Assembly: GCF_002150765.1 (NCBI RefSeq)
Contig: NZ_MUYM01000038.1
Span: 1 to 64,000, forward strand
DNA: 64,000 nt
From: Lentzea kentuckyensis
GTDB lineage: Bacteria; Actinomycetota; Actinomycetes; Mycobacteriales; Pseudonocardiaceae
Reading direction: 5' to 3'
Shown here: in pieces, positions 1 through 8,603 of the stretch
How positions within the stretch are numbered: position 1 is the stretch's first letter
Layout of the letters: every line of letters starts with the position of its first letter
Program-made: the position numbers and the translations under genes
Notes under the pieces: model-generated
Told to the model about the DNA's origin: nothing
Databases searched by the model: none
The model's input: the letters and a program-made list of their open reading frames with translations, nothing else

Positions 1-13
1 GGGAGCGCTCCCA
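1..13. promoter_or_regulatory. CebR-type operator (cellulose/cellobiose regulon)
   Basis: The window opens with the perfect palindrome GGGAGCGCTCCC followed by A. This matches the established actinomycete CebR site TGGGAGCGCTCCCA; the first T would lie outside the window. It sits about 20 bp before the first glycosidase start, so a LacI-family repressor bound here would block transcription or elongation of the two cellulase-type genes until cello-oligosaccharides are present. The regulator gene itself is not in the window. Confidence 0.85.
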
Positions 14-32
14 GACTCCTGACTAGGACGTG

Positions 33-2057
33 ATGCGCATGGCGAGCCGAAGACTTCTCGTGGTGACCGCGCTCGTCGCGGCCTGCCTGCCCGCGGTGTC
101 GATCACCGCGTCCGGCGCACCGGACGCCACCGTCGTGATCAACGCCCGAGCGGGGCTCGCGACGGTGCCGGACACCGCGATCGGCGTCAACCACGCGATC
201 TGGGACAGCCAGCTCGGCACCAACGCGGTGAACGACCTGCTCGGCGACGCCGGGGTGCGGATGATGCGCTACCCCGGCGGCTCCTACGGCGACATCTACC
301 ACTGGAAGGACCACACGGCCCCCGGCGGTTACGTGGCGCCGAACACCGACTTCGACACGTTCATGGCCGGTGTGCGCAGGGCGCAGGCCCAGCCGATCAT
401 CATCGCGAACTACGGCACCGGCACGCCGCAGGAAGCCGCCGACTGGGTGCGCTACGCCAACGTCACCAAGGGCTACGGCGTGAAGTACTGGGAGATCGGC
501 AACGAGCTCTACGGCAACGGGCACTACGGCGCCAACTGGGAGGCCGACGACCACCCGGACAAGAGTCCCGCCGGGTACGCCAGGGAGACCGTCGCGTTCG
601 CCCAGGCGATGAAGGCCGCCGACCCCACGATCAAGGTCGGCGCGGTGCTCACCACCCCCGCGAACTGGCCGGACGCGATCGTGGGTGCCGGGGACGCCGC
701 GAGCTGGAACCAGACGGTGCTGTCGATCGCGGGCCCGTACGTGGACTTCGTGATCGTGCACTGGTATCCGGGCGGGTCCACCACCGAGCAGACGCTGGCG
801 AGCGCGGACCAGATCCCCGACATGACGTACCTGCTGCGGCAGCAGATCACCAAGTACGCGGGACCGGACGCGGACCGGCTCGGCATCGCCATGACCGAGG
901 TGAACAGCTCGTACGGCCGCAACACCCAGCCGGGCGCGCTGTTCGCGGCCGAGGCCTACACGTCGTTGCTGGAGAACGGCGTCTTCACCGTCGACTGGTG
1001 GAACGTCCACAACGGACCAGGCAAAGCGTCCACCGTGGGCGGTCAGCCGGACTTCGACGACTTCGGACTGCTGTCCAGCGGAGGATGCCTGGCGGACGGC
1101 GCGTGCGAGCCACCGTTGAACACGCCGTTCGCGCCGTACCACGGGCTGAAGATGCTGAGTCTCTTCGCCCGCCCCGGTGACCAGCTCGTCCGGGCGGGCT
1201 CCGGCGACCCGGCGGTAAGGGCGCACGCGGCGCGCCGGCCGAACGGCGATCTCGCGGTGCTGCTGCTCAACTCCGACGAGAAGAACGCCCGCACGGTCAC
1301 CCTCGACTACGCCGGTTACACGCCTTCCACCGCGGCGCCGACGGTGCACACGTTCACCAACGGCGCGACCGGGGTCGTGACGTCGACCGACGGCAGCGCG
1401 ACCAGCCGGACCCTGCCGCCGTTCTCGCTCACCACGCTCGTCCTGCACCCGTCCGGCACCGCACAGCTTCCCGCCGCACCTGGACAGCCCACCGGTGCCA
1501 CCACCGACCGGACCGCGACGATCAGCTGGCCGTCCGTGCCGGGCGTGGTGAAGTACGAGGTCCACCGCCAGCTCGGCACGACCAGCGAGCAGTGGGGCGA
1601 GACGTCCGGCACGTCGTTCACCGCCGGGAACCTCAACCCCGGCACCAGGTACACGGTCAACGTGCTGGCACGGAACGCCGCGGGCGCCGTGTCCTGGTCC
1701 TCTCCCCCGCTCACCGTCACCACCGGCAGTCCCGCCGAGAGCAGCTGCACGGTCCGGTTGTCGAACGTGACCGACTGGAGCAGCGGCTACGTGGGCGGCA
1801 TCGACATCACCAACACCGGGCCGAACCCGCTCGCCGACTGGACGCTCACCTTCACCTGGCCCACCGGCCGTCAGCAGGTGGGGTCGGGCTGGAACGCGAC
1901 GTGGACCCAGACCGGCAGCACGGTCACCGTCACCGGCAACGCCCGCATCGAGCCGAACGCGACGGTCAGCGTCGGGTACGTCGGCAACTACACCGGGCCG
2001 AACATTCCTCCGTCGGCTTTCACGCTGAACGGAACTCTCTGCCACACGACGTCATGA
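33..2057 (+). CDS. Secreted clan GH-A glycosidase (arabinofuranosidase-like) with Fn3 and CBM2
   Basis: Secreted glycoside hydrolase of about 674 aa. A signal peptide (RRLLVVTALVAACLPA) is followed by a (beta/alpha)8-type catalytic region with RYPGGSYGD, the probable acid/base E158 in WEIGNELYG and the probable nucleophile E289 in MTEVNSSYG. This pattern resembles GH51/GH39-like enzymes. A fibronectin type III domain (about 480-570) and a C-terminal CBM2 (about 574-675), with its typical terminal cysteines and Trp residues, would tether it to cellulose or xylan. GTG at 30 and ATG at 39 are alternative starts; ATG 33 follows AGGA. It lies 23 bp before the GH5 gene, probably in the same CebR-controlled transcript. 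The exact GH family and substrate (arabinoxylan or beta-glucan) are uncertain. Confidence 0.8.
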   Translation: MRMASRRLLVVTALVAACLPAVSITASGAPDATVVINARAGLATVPDTAIGVNHAIWDSQLGTNAVNDLLGDAGVRMMRYPGGSYGDIYHWKDHTAPGGYVAPNTDFDTFMAGVRRAQAQPIIIANYGTGTPQEAADWVRYANVTKGYGVKYWEIGNELYGNGHYGANWEADDHPDKSPAGYARETVAFAQAMKAADPTIKVGAVLTTPANWPDAIVGAGDAASWNQTVLSIAGPYVDFVIVHWYPGGSTTEQTLASADQIPDMTYLLRQQITKYAGPDADRLGIAMTEVNSSYGRNTQPGALFAAEAYTSLLENGVFTVDWWNVHNGPGKASTVGGQPDFDDFGLLSSGGCLADGACEPPLNTPFAPYHGLKMLSLFARPGDQLVRAGSGDPAVRAHAARRPNGDLAVLLLNSDEKNARTVTLDYAGYTPSTAAPTVHTFTNGATGVVTSTDGSATSRTLPPFSLTTLVLHPSGTAQLPAAPGQPTGATTDRTATISWPSVPGVVKYEVHRQLGTTSEQWGETSGTSFTAGNLNPGTRYTVNVLARNAAGAVSWSSPPLTVTTGSPAESSCTVRLSNVTDWSSGYVGGIDITNTGPNPLADWTLTFTWPTGRQQVGSGWNATWTQTGSTVTVTGNARIEPNATVSVGYVGNYTGPNIPPSAFTLNGTLCHTTS

Positions 2058-2080
2058 ACCCCTGGCTCAAAGGAGAGCGG

Positions 2081-3676
2081 ATGAAGCGGCGGCACAAGGT
2101 TCTGGGAGCGCTGATCGCGGCGGTGACAGCCGCGACCGGGATGATCGTCATCGGCACGGCAGGCCAGGGCACCGCGGCGGTGGCGGCCGCGGGCGGCACC
2201 GGCACCGGGTACCTGCACACCAGCGGGAACAAGATCCTGGACAGCACCGGCGCGACGGTCCGGCTGACCGGCATCAACTGGTTCGGCATGGAGACCGACA
2301 ACAAGACCTTCCACGGGCTGTGGGCCAGCGTCACGTGGCGCCAGCAGCTCGACCACATGGCGCAGCTGGGCTACAACACCCTGCGCGTCCCGTTCTCCAA
2401 CGACTCGCTGAAACCCGACGCCAGGGCCACCGGCATCAACGACTACACCAATCCCGACCTGGTCGGCCTGTCCCCGTTGCAGATCCTGGACAAGGTGATC
2501 GGCTACGCGGGCCAGAAGGGGATGCGCGTCATCCTCGACCGGCACCGGCCGACCAGCTCGGGCCAGTCCGCCCTCTGGTACACGGCGGGCGTGCCGGAGA
2601 GCACCTGGATCAACGACTGGAAGATGCTCGCCCAGCGCTACGCGGGCAACACCACGGTGATCGGCGCCGACCTGCACAACGAGCCGCACGCCGAAGGCAC
2701 CAACCCGGCCGCGACCGGTTCGTGCTGGGGCTGCGGCGACACCAACCGCGACTGGCGGCTGGCCGCCGAACGCGCGGGCAACGCGATCCTGGGCGTGCAG
2801 CCGAACTGGCTGATCTTCGTCGAGGGCGTGAGCTGCCCGAGCGGCGGGCTGTCGAACGTGTGGGACGGCGACCCGTCCAACGACGAGGACTGCGGCTGGT
2901 GGGGCGGGAACCTGTCGAAGGCGGGCCAGTTCCCGGTGCGCCTGTCCGTGCCGGGGCGGCTGGTGTACTCCCCGCACGAATACGCGACCTCGGTCTACAA
3001 CCAGCCGTGGTTCAGCGCCCCGAACTACCCGGCGAACATGCCGGGAATCTGGGACAAGTACTGGGGTTATCTGTACAAGCAGAACATCGCTCCGCTGATG
3101 ATGGGCGAATTCGGCACCACGCTGGCCAATCCGGTCGACAAAGTGTGGCTGGAAAATCTCATGGCCTACACCGGGACCGGCGTGAACGGGATTTCGTTCA
3201 CCTACTGGTCGTGGAATCCCAATTCCGGTGACACCGGCGGCATCGTCGGCGACGACTGGACCACGGTCAACCAGGCGAAGCAGAGCATCCTGCAGCCGTA
3301 CCTCATCCCACCCACCGGCGGCGGCCCCGGCCCGACGACGACCACGACCACCGGCGGCGGTGGCACGGGCGCGTGCAAGACGGCGTGGAAGCTCGACAAC
3401 TCCTGGCAGGGCGGCTTCCAGGGCGCGCTGACCGTGACCAACACCGGGACGAGTGCCGCCAACCCGTGGGCGGTCACGTTCACGCTGCCCGGCGGAGCCA
3501 CCATCAACAACGGCTGGAACGGCACCTTCACCCAGTCCGGCTCGACGGTCACCGTGACCGCGCCTTCACACAGCCCGTCCCTGGCCGCGGGGGCGTCCGT
3601 GTCACTCGGCTTCACCGCCAACGGCGCGGTCGCGGCGCCCGCCGCAGTAACCCTGAACCAGTCCGCCTGCGTCTAG
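2081..3676 (+). CDS. Secreted GH5 endoglucanase (cellulase) with C-terminal CBM2
   Basis: 531-aa secreted cellulase that hydrolyses beta-1,4-glucan. The start is set by a strong AAGGAGAG ribosome site just before the ATG. An N-terminal signal peptide precedes the GH5 domain (about 45-415). The acid/base is E201 in HNEPHAEG and the nucleophile is E343 in MMGEFGTT. A short Pro/Gly/Thr linker (TTTTTTGGGG type) leads to a CBM2 (about 430-531) bounded by cysteines (GACKTAW at the front, NQSACV at the end). It follows the upstream glycosidase by 23 bp on the same strand, so both probably share the CebR-type operator. Family-level assignment is secure. The exact subfamily and endo/exo mode cannot be read from sequence alone. 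Confidence 0.93.
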   Translation: MKRRHKVLGALIAAVTAATGMIVIGTAGQGTAAVAAAGGTGTGYLHTSGNKILDSTGATVRLTGINWFGMETDNKTFHGLWASVTWRQQLDHMAQLGYNTLRVPFSNDSLKPDARATGINDYTNPDLVGLSPLQILDKVIGYAGQKGMRVILDRHRPTSSGQSALWYTAGVPESTWINDWKMLAQRYAGNTTVIGADLHNEPHAEGTNPAATGSCWGCGDTNRDWRLAAERAGNAILGVQPNWLIFVEGVSCPSGGLSNVWDGDPSNDEDCGWWGGNLSKAGQFPVRLSVPGRLVYSPHEYATSVYNQPWFSAPNYPANMPGIWDKYWGYLYKQNIAPLMMGEFGTTLANPVDKVWLENLMAYTGTGVNGISFTYWSWNPNSGDTGGIVGDDWTTVNQAKQSILQPYLIPPTGGGPGPTTTTTTGGGGTGACKTAWKLDNSWQGGFQGALTVTNTGTSAANPWAVTFTLPGGATINNGWNGTFTQSGSTVTVTAPSHSPSLAAGASVSLGFTANGAVAAPAAVTLNQSACV

Positions 3677-3678
3677 CC

Positions 3679-3729
3679 GCACGCGGGGCGCTCTCGTGCA
3701 CGTCCAGTACACGAAAGCTCCCCGCGTGC
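3679..3729. repeat. Imperfect long palindrome, decayed copy of neighbouring hairpin
   Basis: Arms 3679-3700 and 3708-3729 pair over about 21 bp with a few mismatches. The arm motif GCACGCGGGG...TCGTGC is the same as in the perfect hairpin about 110 bp downstream. Lying just after the GH5 stop, it could serve as a terminator. The similarity suggests a duplicated palindromic element, one copy of which has drifted. Confidence 0.7.
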
Positions 3730-3788
3730 ACTTCACAACAAGGCAGCGGCGCGGGCAACCAAGCCCTCAACAACCGCGTTCAGCACTG

Positions 3789-3837
3789 CACGCGGGGCCC
3801 TTTCGTGCACTACTGGTGCACGAAAGGGCCCCGCGTG
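3789..3837. terminator. Perfect 22-bp hairpin between convergent genes
   Basis: Arms 3789-3810 and 3816-3837 are perfect 22-bp inverted repeats around a 5-nt loop. The arm contains GGGGCCCTTTCGTGCAC. It lies between the plus-strand GH5 gene and the minus-strand FMN reductase, so it can work as a bidirectional terminator. No U-tract is needed for such stable high-GC stems. It belongs to the same palindrome type as those at 14.9 and 22.6 kb. Confidence 0.75.
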
Positions 3838-3851
3838 AGCGCAGCAGCAGG

Positions 3852-4409
3852 TCAGACGGTGGCGGCAGTGCGGGCGGCCAGGCCCTCGATGACGACGGTC
3901 AGCTTCTCGGTGACCTCGGGGTCGTCGACCGGGTGGAGCTCGGCGAAGCGGACCACCGAGCCCGGGATCGAGAGCGTCAGGTCCTCGGCGACCTCGGCGC
4001 CGGCGATCTTGACGGCCTTGCGGGCCTCGTCCTGGGCCCACACGCCGCCGTACTGGCCGAACGCGGTGCCGACGACGGCGACCGGCTTGCCGGACAGGGC
4101 ACCCGCGCCGTAGGGACGCGACAGCCAGTCGATGGCGTTCTTCAGCACGGCCGGAATCGTGCCGTTGTACTCGGGCGAGACCAGCAGCAGGGCGTCGGCC
4201 TCGGCGGCGGCCTCACGCAGCTTGACGGCCGAGGCGGGCACGCTGCCCTCGGCGTCGATGTCCTCGTTGTAGAACGGCACGGTGTCCAGGCCGTCGAACA
4301 GGCCGACCTCGACGTGCTCCGGCGCGATCTGCACGGCGGCTTCGGCGAGCCTGCGGTTGTGCGATCCGGCGCGGAGGCTGCCGACGAGGGTGAGGATGCG
4401 AACGGCCAT
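3852..4409 (-). CDS. NADPH-dependent FMN reductase family protein
   Basis: 185-aa flavodoxin-fold protein. It has the phosphate/FMN loop GSLRAGSHNR near the N-terminus and the family signature SPEYNGTIPAVLKNAIDW in the middle. Members reduce FMN or quinones with NAD(P)H in the cytoplasm. The ATG at 4409 is preferred over an upstream in-frame start at 4454 because GGGAG precedes it and the upstream residues do not match the family. It is divergently transcribed from a TetR regulator 85 bp away, and that arrangement usually means the TetR protein controls it. The physiological substrate is unknown. Confidence 0.9.
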   Translation of the reverse strand: MAVRILTLVGSLRAGSHNRRLAEAAVQIAPEHVEVGLFDGLDTVPFYNEDIDAEGSVPASAVKLREAAAEADALLLVSPEYNGTIPAVLKNAIDWLSRPYGAGALSGKPVAVVGTAFGQYGGVWAQDEARKAVKIAGAEVAEDLTLSIPGSVVRFAELHPVDDPEVTEKLTVVIEGLAARTAATV

Positions 4410-4452
4410 TGCGAACTCCCAGGAGCAGGCTTCGGTGAACAGTCCTCCGCAC

Positions 4453-4472
4453 AAACGGGACGCGGCCCGTTT
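4453..4472. promoter_or_regulatory. Candidate TetR operator in divergent promoter
   Basis: Perfect inverted repeat AAACGGG (4453-4459) and CCCGTTT (4466-4472) with a 6-bp spacer, midway between the divergent FMN reductase and TetR starts. Size and placement fit a TetR-family dimer site acting on both promoters. Confidence 0.6.
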
Positions 4473-4494
4473 ATCTTCCGGCTAGGCTGCGAAC

Positions 4495-5094
4495 GTGATC
4501 GACAGCACACCCCTGCCCCTCATCGGCACGGAAACGCCACTGCGTGCGGACGCCGTCCGCAACCGGGCCCGCCTGCTGGAGGCCGCGGCCAGGCTGTCGG
4601 CCGAACACGGCGCGGCGGCGATCACGATGGAATCGGTGGCCGCCGCGGCGGGCGTCGGCAAGGGCACCGTGTCGCGCCGGTTCGGCGACCGCAACGGACT
4701 GCTCCAGGCCCTCCTCGACCGCGCGGAACAGCGGTTCCAGGCATCGTTCCTCTCCGGTCCGCCACCACTGGGCCCCGGTGCCGACGCCGGCGAGCGACTC
4801 AGGGCGTTCGGGCCGGCCCTGCTGCACCACCAACGCGCGCACGTCGACCTCTACCTGGCCGCCGAGCCCACGCCCGAGCGGCGGTTCACGGTTCCGGCCG
4901 GGCGGGTGCGCCACACCCACGTCGCCGTGCTGGTGCGCGCGGTCCTCCCGGACGCCGACGCCGAACTGCTCGCCCACACCCTGCTGTCGTCGCTGGACGT
5001 CGTACTGGTCGACCACCTCGTTCGCGGCCACGGGCTGGCACTCGAACGCGTCGAGGCCGGCTGGCACGATCTGGTCGACCGGCTCCTGCCCTGA
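4495..5094 (+). CDS. TetR/AcrR family transcriptional regulator
   Basis: 199-aa one-component repressor. The N-terminal helix-turn-helix is clear (about residues 22-68: RLLEAAARLSAEHG, ITMESVAAAAGVGKGTVSRR, FGDRNGLLQALL). The C-terminal ligand-binding domain is variable. The start is GTG at 4495. It is divergent from the FMN reductase, with a candidate palindromic operator between them, suggesting autoregulation and control of that flavoenzyme. The inducing ligand is unknown. Confidence 0.9.
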   Translation: MIDSTPLPLIGTETPLRADAVRNRARLLEAAARLSAEHGAAAITMESVAAAAGVGKGTVSRRFGDRNGLLQALLDRAEQRFQASFLSGPPPLGPGADAGERLRAFGPALLHHQRAHVDLYLAAEPTPERRFTVPAGRVRHTHVAVLVRAVLPDADAELLAHTLLSSLDVVLVDHLVRGHGLALERVEAGWHDLVDRLLP

Positions 5095-5129
5095 GGGCGG
5101 CAATACCGAAAAGCCAGGCGCGAAGTTTG

Positions 5130-5155
5130 GAAACAATTGTTTCGAAACACTTTCG
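5130..5155. promoter_or_regulatory. Overlapping palindromes upstream of xylanase (xylanase-type operator)
   Basis: GAAACAATTGTTTC (5130-5143) is a perfect 14-bp palindrome that overlaps CGAAA-CAC-TTTCG (5143-5155). Actinomycete xylanase promoters are known to carry CGAAA/TTTCG inverted repeats bound by LacI-family xylose regulators. These sites lie about 105-130 bp before the xylanase start. Confidence 0.7.
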
Positions 5156-5230
5156 GCAGATTCTTCCGTCGAACGCGTCGAAGCGATCTTGTGAGTGCAA
5201 ACTTGCCGGTGACACACTTCTGACTCGGCA

Positions 5231-5250
5231 TTTCGAACGAGTTTCGAAAG
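5231..5250. promoter_or_regulatory. Second xylanase operator: TTTCGAA direct repeats
   Basis: TTTCGAA occurs at 5231-5237 and again at 5242-5248, exactly one helical turn (11 bp) apart, ending about 12 bp before the xylanase ATG. Together with the palindromes 90 bp upstream it could allow looping or cooperative repression of the xylanase gene. Confidence 0.6.
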
Positions 5251-5260
5251 TGTGGAAACA

Positions 5261-6628
5261 ATGAAACTGACATCGAGGTCAGTGGCACTGGTGCCGCTCG
5301 TGGCGACAGCCGCGGCGGTGACACTCGGAGCAACGCTGATCGGGCCCGCCCCCGCGAACGCGGCCACCACCCTCGGCGCCGCCGCCGCACAGTCCGGTCG
5401 CTACTACGGCACCGCCGTCGCGGCGGGCAAGCTGGGCGACTCGACCTACGTGAACATCCTCAACACCGAGTTCAACATGGTCACCGCCGAGAACGAGATG
5501 AAGTGGGACGCGACCGAGCCCAACCGCGGCCAGTTCAACTACTCCGGCGGCGACCGCATCCTCAACCACGCCGTGAGCAACGGCAAACGGGTGCGTGGCC
5601 ACGCTTTGCTGTGGTACCAGCAGGAACCGGGCTGGGCACAGCGGATGGAAGGGTCCGACCTGCGCCAGGCCATGATGAACCACGTCACCCAGGTCGCCAC
5701 CCACTACAAGGGGAAGATCTACGCCTGGGACGTGGTCAACGAGGCGTTCGCCGACGGTGGCGGCGGCGGCCGGCGCGACTCCAACCTGCAGCGCACCGGC
5801 AACGACTGGATCGAGGCGGCGTTCCGCGCCGCCCGCGCGGCCGACCCCGGCGCGAAGCTCTGTTACAACGACTACAACACCGACGGCATCAACGCGAAGT
5901 CCACCGGCATCTACAACATGGTGCGCGACTTCAAGTCCCGTGGCGTGCCGATCGACTGCGTCGGGTTCCAGGCACACCTGACCAACAACGCGCCCTCCGA
6001 CATGCAGGCGAACCTGCAGCGCTTCGCCGATCTCGGCGTCGACGTCCAGATCACCGAGCTCGACATCGCGGGTTCCAACCAGGCCAACGCGTACGGCGCG
6101 GTCACCAGGGCCTGTCTGGCCGTCGTCCGATGCACCGGCATCACCGTGTGGGGCATCCGCGACACCGACTCGTGGCGCACCGGCGAGAACCCGTTGCTGT
6201 TCACCGGTTCCGGCGCCAAGAAGCCCGCCTACACGGCGGTGCTGGACGCGCTCAACGCGGGCGGCCCCGGTCCGACGACGAGCACCACGACCACGACAAC
6301 GACCACCACCACAACGACCACGACCACCAACGGCCCCGGTCCGGGCGGCTGCACCGCGTCTGTGTCGCTGAACCAGTGGAACGAAGGATTCGTCGCCACG
6401 ATCAAGGTCACCGCCGGCTCCAGCGCCCTGAGCGGCTGGACCGTCACGACCACGCTGGCCAACGGCACCGTCACGAACTCGTGGAGTGCCAACCGCAGTG
6501 GCAACAGCGGCAGCATCAACTGGTCCAATGTGGACTACAACGCCAACGTGCCGGCGGGCCAGTCCACCGAGTTCGGCTTCCAGGGCACCGGAAGCGGTGC
6601 GGGACTGAACCCGGTCTGCACCGCGTAG
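5261..6628 (+). CDS. Secreted GH10 endo-1,4-beta-xylanase with CBM2
   Basis: 455-aa secreted enzyme that cleaves xylan backbones. A signal peptide ends at ANA. The GH10 barrel (about 38-335) has all landmarks: NMVTAENEMKWD, the HALLWYQQ histidine, acid/base E161 in WDVVNEAF and nucleophile E266 in ITELDIAG. A poly-Thr linker of about 20 residues leads to a C-terminal CBM2-type module with paired terminal cysteines. ATG 5261 is chosen over an in-frame GTG at 5252 because the signal peptide begins MKLTSRS. It stands alone between its operator array and a terminator hairpin. Confidence 0.95.
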   Translation: MKLTSRSVALVPLVATAAAVTLGATLIGPAPANAATTLGAAAAQSGRYYGTAVAAGKLGDSTYVNILNTEFNMVTAENEMKWDATEPNRGQFNYSGGDRILNHAVSNGKRVRGHALLWYQQEPGWAQRMEGSDLRQAMMNHVTQVATHYKGKIYAWDVVNEAFADGGGGGRRDSNLQRTGNDWIEAAFRAARAADPGAKLCYNDYNTDGINAKSTGIYNMVRDFKSRGVPIDCVGFQAHLTNNAPSDMQANLQRFADLGVDVQITELDIAGSNQANAYGAVTRACLAVVRCTGITVWGIRDTDSWRTGENPLLFTGSGAKKPAYTAVLDALNAGGPGPTTSTTTTTTTTTTTTTTTNGPGPGGCTASVSLNQWNEGFVATIKVTAGSSALSGWTVTTTLANGTVTNSWSANRSGNSGSINWSNVDYNANVPAGQSTEFGFQGTGSGAGLNPVCTA

Positions 6629-6661
6629 CCGATCCGCGTTGATCGGACCGGCGGTTCGATC

Positions 6662-6689
6662 GCGGGCCCGTCGTTCGCGGCGGGCCCGC
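6662..6689 (+). terminator. Hairpin terminator after xylanase
   Basis: GCGGGCCC (6662-6669) pairs with GGGCCCGC (6682-6689) across a 12-nt loop, 34 bp after the xylanase stop. The compact GC stem is placed as expected for intrinsic termination in actinomycetes. Confidence 0.6.
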
Positions 6690-6801
6690 ACCGGCCATTC
6701 GTACCAGCCAGGGCGCCCTCATGTAGCCGTCGCAGCGCGGCTCGAACCACGCCACGATAGGACGTTCGCGAATTCTCATTCGTCGTGGGAGGCGAGGGGT
6801 C

Positions 6802-8070
6802 GTGAAGAAGATCGTCCTGGCACTGGTTCTGGGTCTGGCCGCAGCGGGGTTGAGCGCCCCCGCCGAAGCCGAGCCGCGACTGGACAGCGTGCGGGTGTGG
6901 AACGAACTGGCGTTGACCGCGGTGCGCGCCGCACGCGCCACCGATGCCGACGCGGCCCGCACGTACGCGATGCTCAACGTGGCCATCTACGACGCGGTCA
7001 ACGGCCTCGCCCACCCGGCCCGAGCGCACGCGCTCATCCCCGGCCCCAGCCCGCGCGGCGCTGATTCCCACGCCGCGGCCGTCGCAGCGGCACATGCCGT
7101 CCTCGTCCGGCTGGACCCCGCCCGAACCGCCACCTACGACGCTCAACTGCAGACCGACCTCGCCGGTCTGCGTCCCGGCCACCAGCGCGACGCCGGGGTG
7201 CGCTGGGGCGGAGAGGTCGGCCAACGAGTGGTGGCCTCCCGCGCCGACGACGGCTCGACGCCGGTCCAGACTCAGCCCGCCGGCACCGGCCCCGGAGTGT
7301 TCCGCGCCGAGTGGTCCGGCGTGCAGTACCGCAACGTCCGCCCGTTCGCCATCACCAACCCCGCCGCGTACGTACCGGGCCCGCCACCGGCCTTGGACGG
7401 TCTCGACTACGCCGTTGCCTTCGCCGACGTCGCACTCCTCGGCGACGCCGCGATCCCGGCCCCCGACAAGCTGGCCACCTTCCAGTTCTGGTCCGTGCCG
7501 ACCGGCACCGGCCAGCCCGCCGGCGAGTGGGTCAAGATCGCGCTGACGGTGTCCCACGACCTGCCGCTCTCCGCCTCGGCACGCCTGCTCGCGTTGCTGA
7601 CCATGGCGCTGGCCGACGCCACGGTGCCCACCGTCGCGACCAAGTTCACCTACCGGCACTGGCGTCCTACCACGGCGATCCGCGAGGCCGACACCGACGG
7701 AAACCCTTTGACGCAGCCGAATCCGGGCTGGGCGCCGCGCGCAGGCAGCATCGGCGGCACACCGGAGTACCCGTCCGGGCACAGCTCCTACAGCGGTGCG
7801 GCGGCGGCTGTGCTGGCCGGGTTCTTCTGCTCGGACAACATCCGGTTCACGCACACCACGGACACCGCACCGAGTGGTCAGGCGCGCAGCTATCCGAGCT
7901 TCTCCGCCGCCGCTGCCGAGGCCGGCAAGTCGCGGGTGTTCGGTGGACAGCACTTCGAGTTCAGCAACCAGGGCGGGCTTGCCCTCGGGCGTGGTGTCGC
8001 GGCGGAGGTGCTCGCGACGCGGCTGTTGAAGCGAAACGGACCGACACATCACGGCGGCTGTCCATTGTAG
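6802..8070 (+). CDS. Secreted vanadium-dependent haloperoxidase / PAP2-type protein
   Basis: 422-aa exported protein. The start is GTG with a preceding GAGGGG ribosome site, followed by a signal peptide (KKIVLALVLGLAAAG to AEA). The three vanadate/phosphate-binding signatures of the vanadium haloperoxidase-acid phosphatase superfamily are intact and in order: KFTYRHWRP (KX6RP), PSGHSS and SRVFGGQH (SRX5H), followed by NQGG. Members either oxidise halides with hydrogen peroxide or hydrolyse phosphate esters; actinomycete secreted members of this length are usually called haloperoxidases. Halide preference cannot be told from sequence. It appears monocistronic. Confidence 0.88.
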   Translation: MKKIVLALVLGLAAAGLSAPAEAEPRLDSVRVWNELALTAVRAARATDADAARTYAMLNVAIYDAVNGLAHPARAHALIPGPSPRGADSHAAAVAAAHAVLVRLDPARTATYDAQLQTDLAGLRPGHQRDAGVRWGGEVGQRVVASRADDGSTPVQTQPAGTGPGVFRAEWSGVQYRNVRPFAITNPAAYVPGPPPALDGLDYAVAFADVALLGDAAIPAPDKLATFQFWSVPTGTGQPAGEWVKIALTVSHDLPLSASARLLALLTMALADATVPTVATKFTYRHWRPTTAIREADTDGNPLTQPNPGWAPRAGSIGGTPEYPSGHSSYSGAAAAVLAGFFCSDNIRFTHTTDTAPSGQARSYPSFSAAAAEAGKSRVFGGQHFEFSNQGGLALGRGVAAEVLATRLLKRNGPTHHGGCPL

Positions 8071-8189
8071 AGCTTGCGGGGCCGGGTCACGATCCCGATG
8101 TCCACAGTGGACCCGATCGTCGCGCGATCTGCGGCGGCCGGGCCGCTGAAATAGCATGGAGGCCACCGCCGGAGACAGCGAGGAACGAC

Positions 8190-8600
8190 ATGTCCCCAGA
8201 ATCCCTGACCATGGCGGCCATCCTGCTGATCGTCGTGCCGACCATCGAGTTCGGCGGCCACTCGCTGCTGCGGATGATCGCCAAACGAGACCGCGGCTAC
8301 CTGGAGAATTCCGTGCGACGGCACATGTTCCGCGCCGGCCACGCGCACGCGGGCGTGTGGGTGATCTTCGCCCTGGTGGCACTGCTCTACGTCGACAAGG
8401 CGAACCTTCCCGAGACCGCGCGGACGATCGTGCGGTGGGGTTTCGTGATCGGCCCGATCCTCACGCCGATCGGGTTCTTCCTGTCGGTGACCTCGCCCCG
8501 GGCCCAGCGGCCCAACAAGATGATCGCGTTCATCTACCTGGGCGCGCTCAGCCTCGCGGTCGCGACCGTGATGCTCGGCATCGGACTTCTGCGGGCCTGA
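8190..8600 (+). CDS. Small four-helix membrane protein, function unknown
   Basis: 136-aa hydrophobic protein with about four predicted transmembrane segments (roughly residues 8-25, 50-68, 84-102 and 113-133). It has a conserved-looking FRAGHAHAG motif at the start of TM2. A GAGGAAC ribosome site decides ATG 8190 within a longer open frame. The His-rich helix start resembles small membrane proteins sometimes found near oxidases, but no family is claimed. It ends 3 bp before the convergent MerR gene. Confidence 0.7.
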   Translation: MSPESLTMAAILLIVVPTIEFGGHSLLRMIAKRDRGYLENSVRRHMFRAGHAHAGVWVIFALVALLYVDKANLPETARTIVRWGFVIGPILTPIGFFLSVTSPRAQRPNKMIAFIYLGALSLAVATVMLGIGLLRA

Positions 8601-8603
8601 GCA

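Noticed and set aside
2103..2112. TGGGAGCGCT, matching 10 of 14 bases of the CebR box, in the GH5 signal-peptide coding region
   Set aside because: The right half of the palindrome is not kept (GATC instead of CCCA), and it is within coding sequence; likely chance.
6280..6340. ACC/ACG-rich run as a possible microsatellite or CRISPR-like repeat
   Set aside because: It encodes the poly-Thr linker between GH10 and CBM2, typical of secreted glycosidases.
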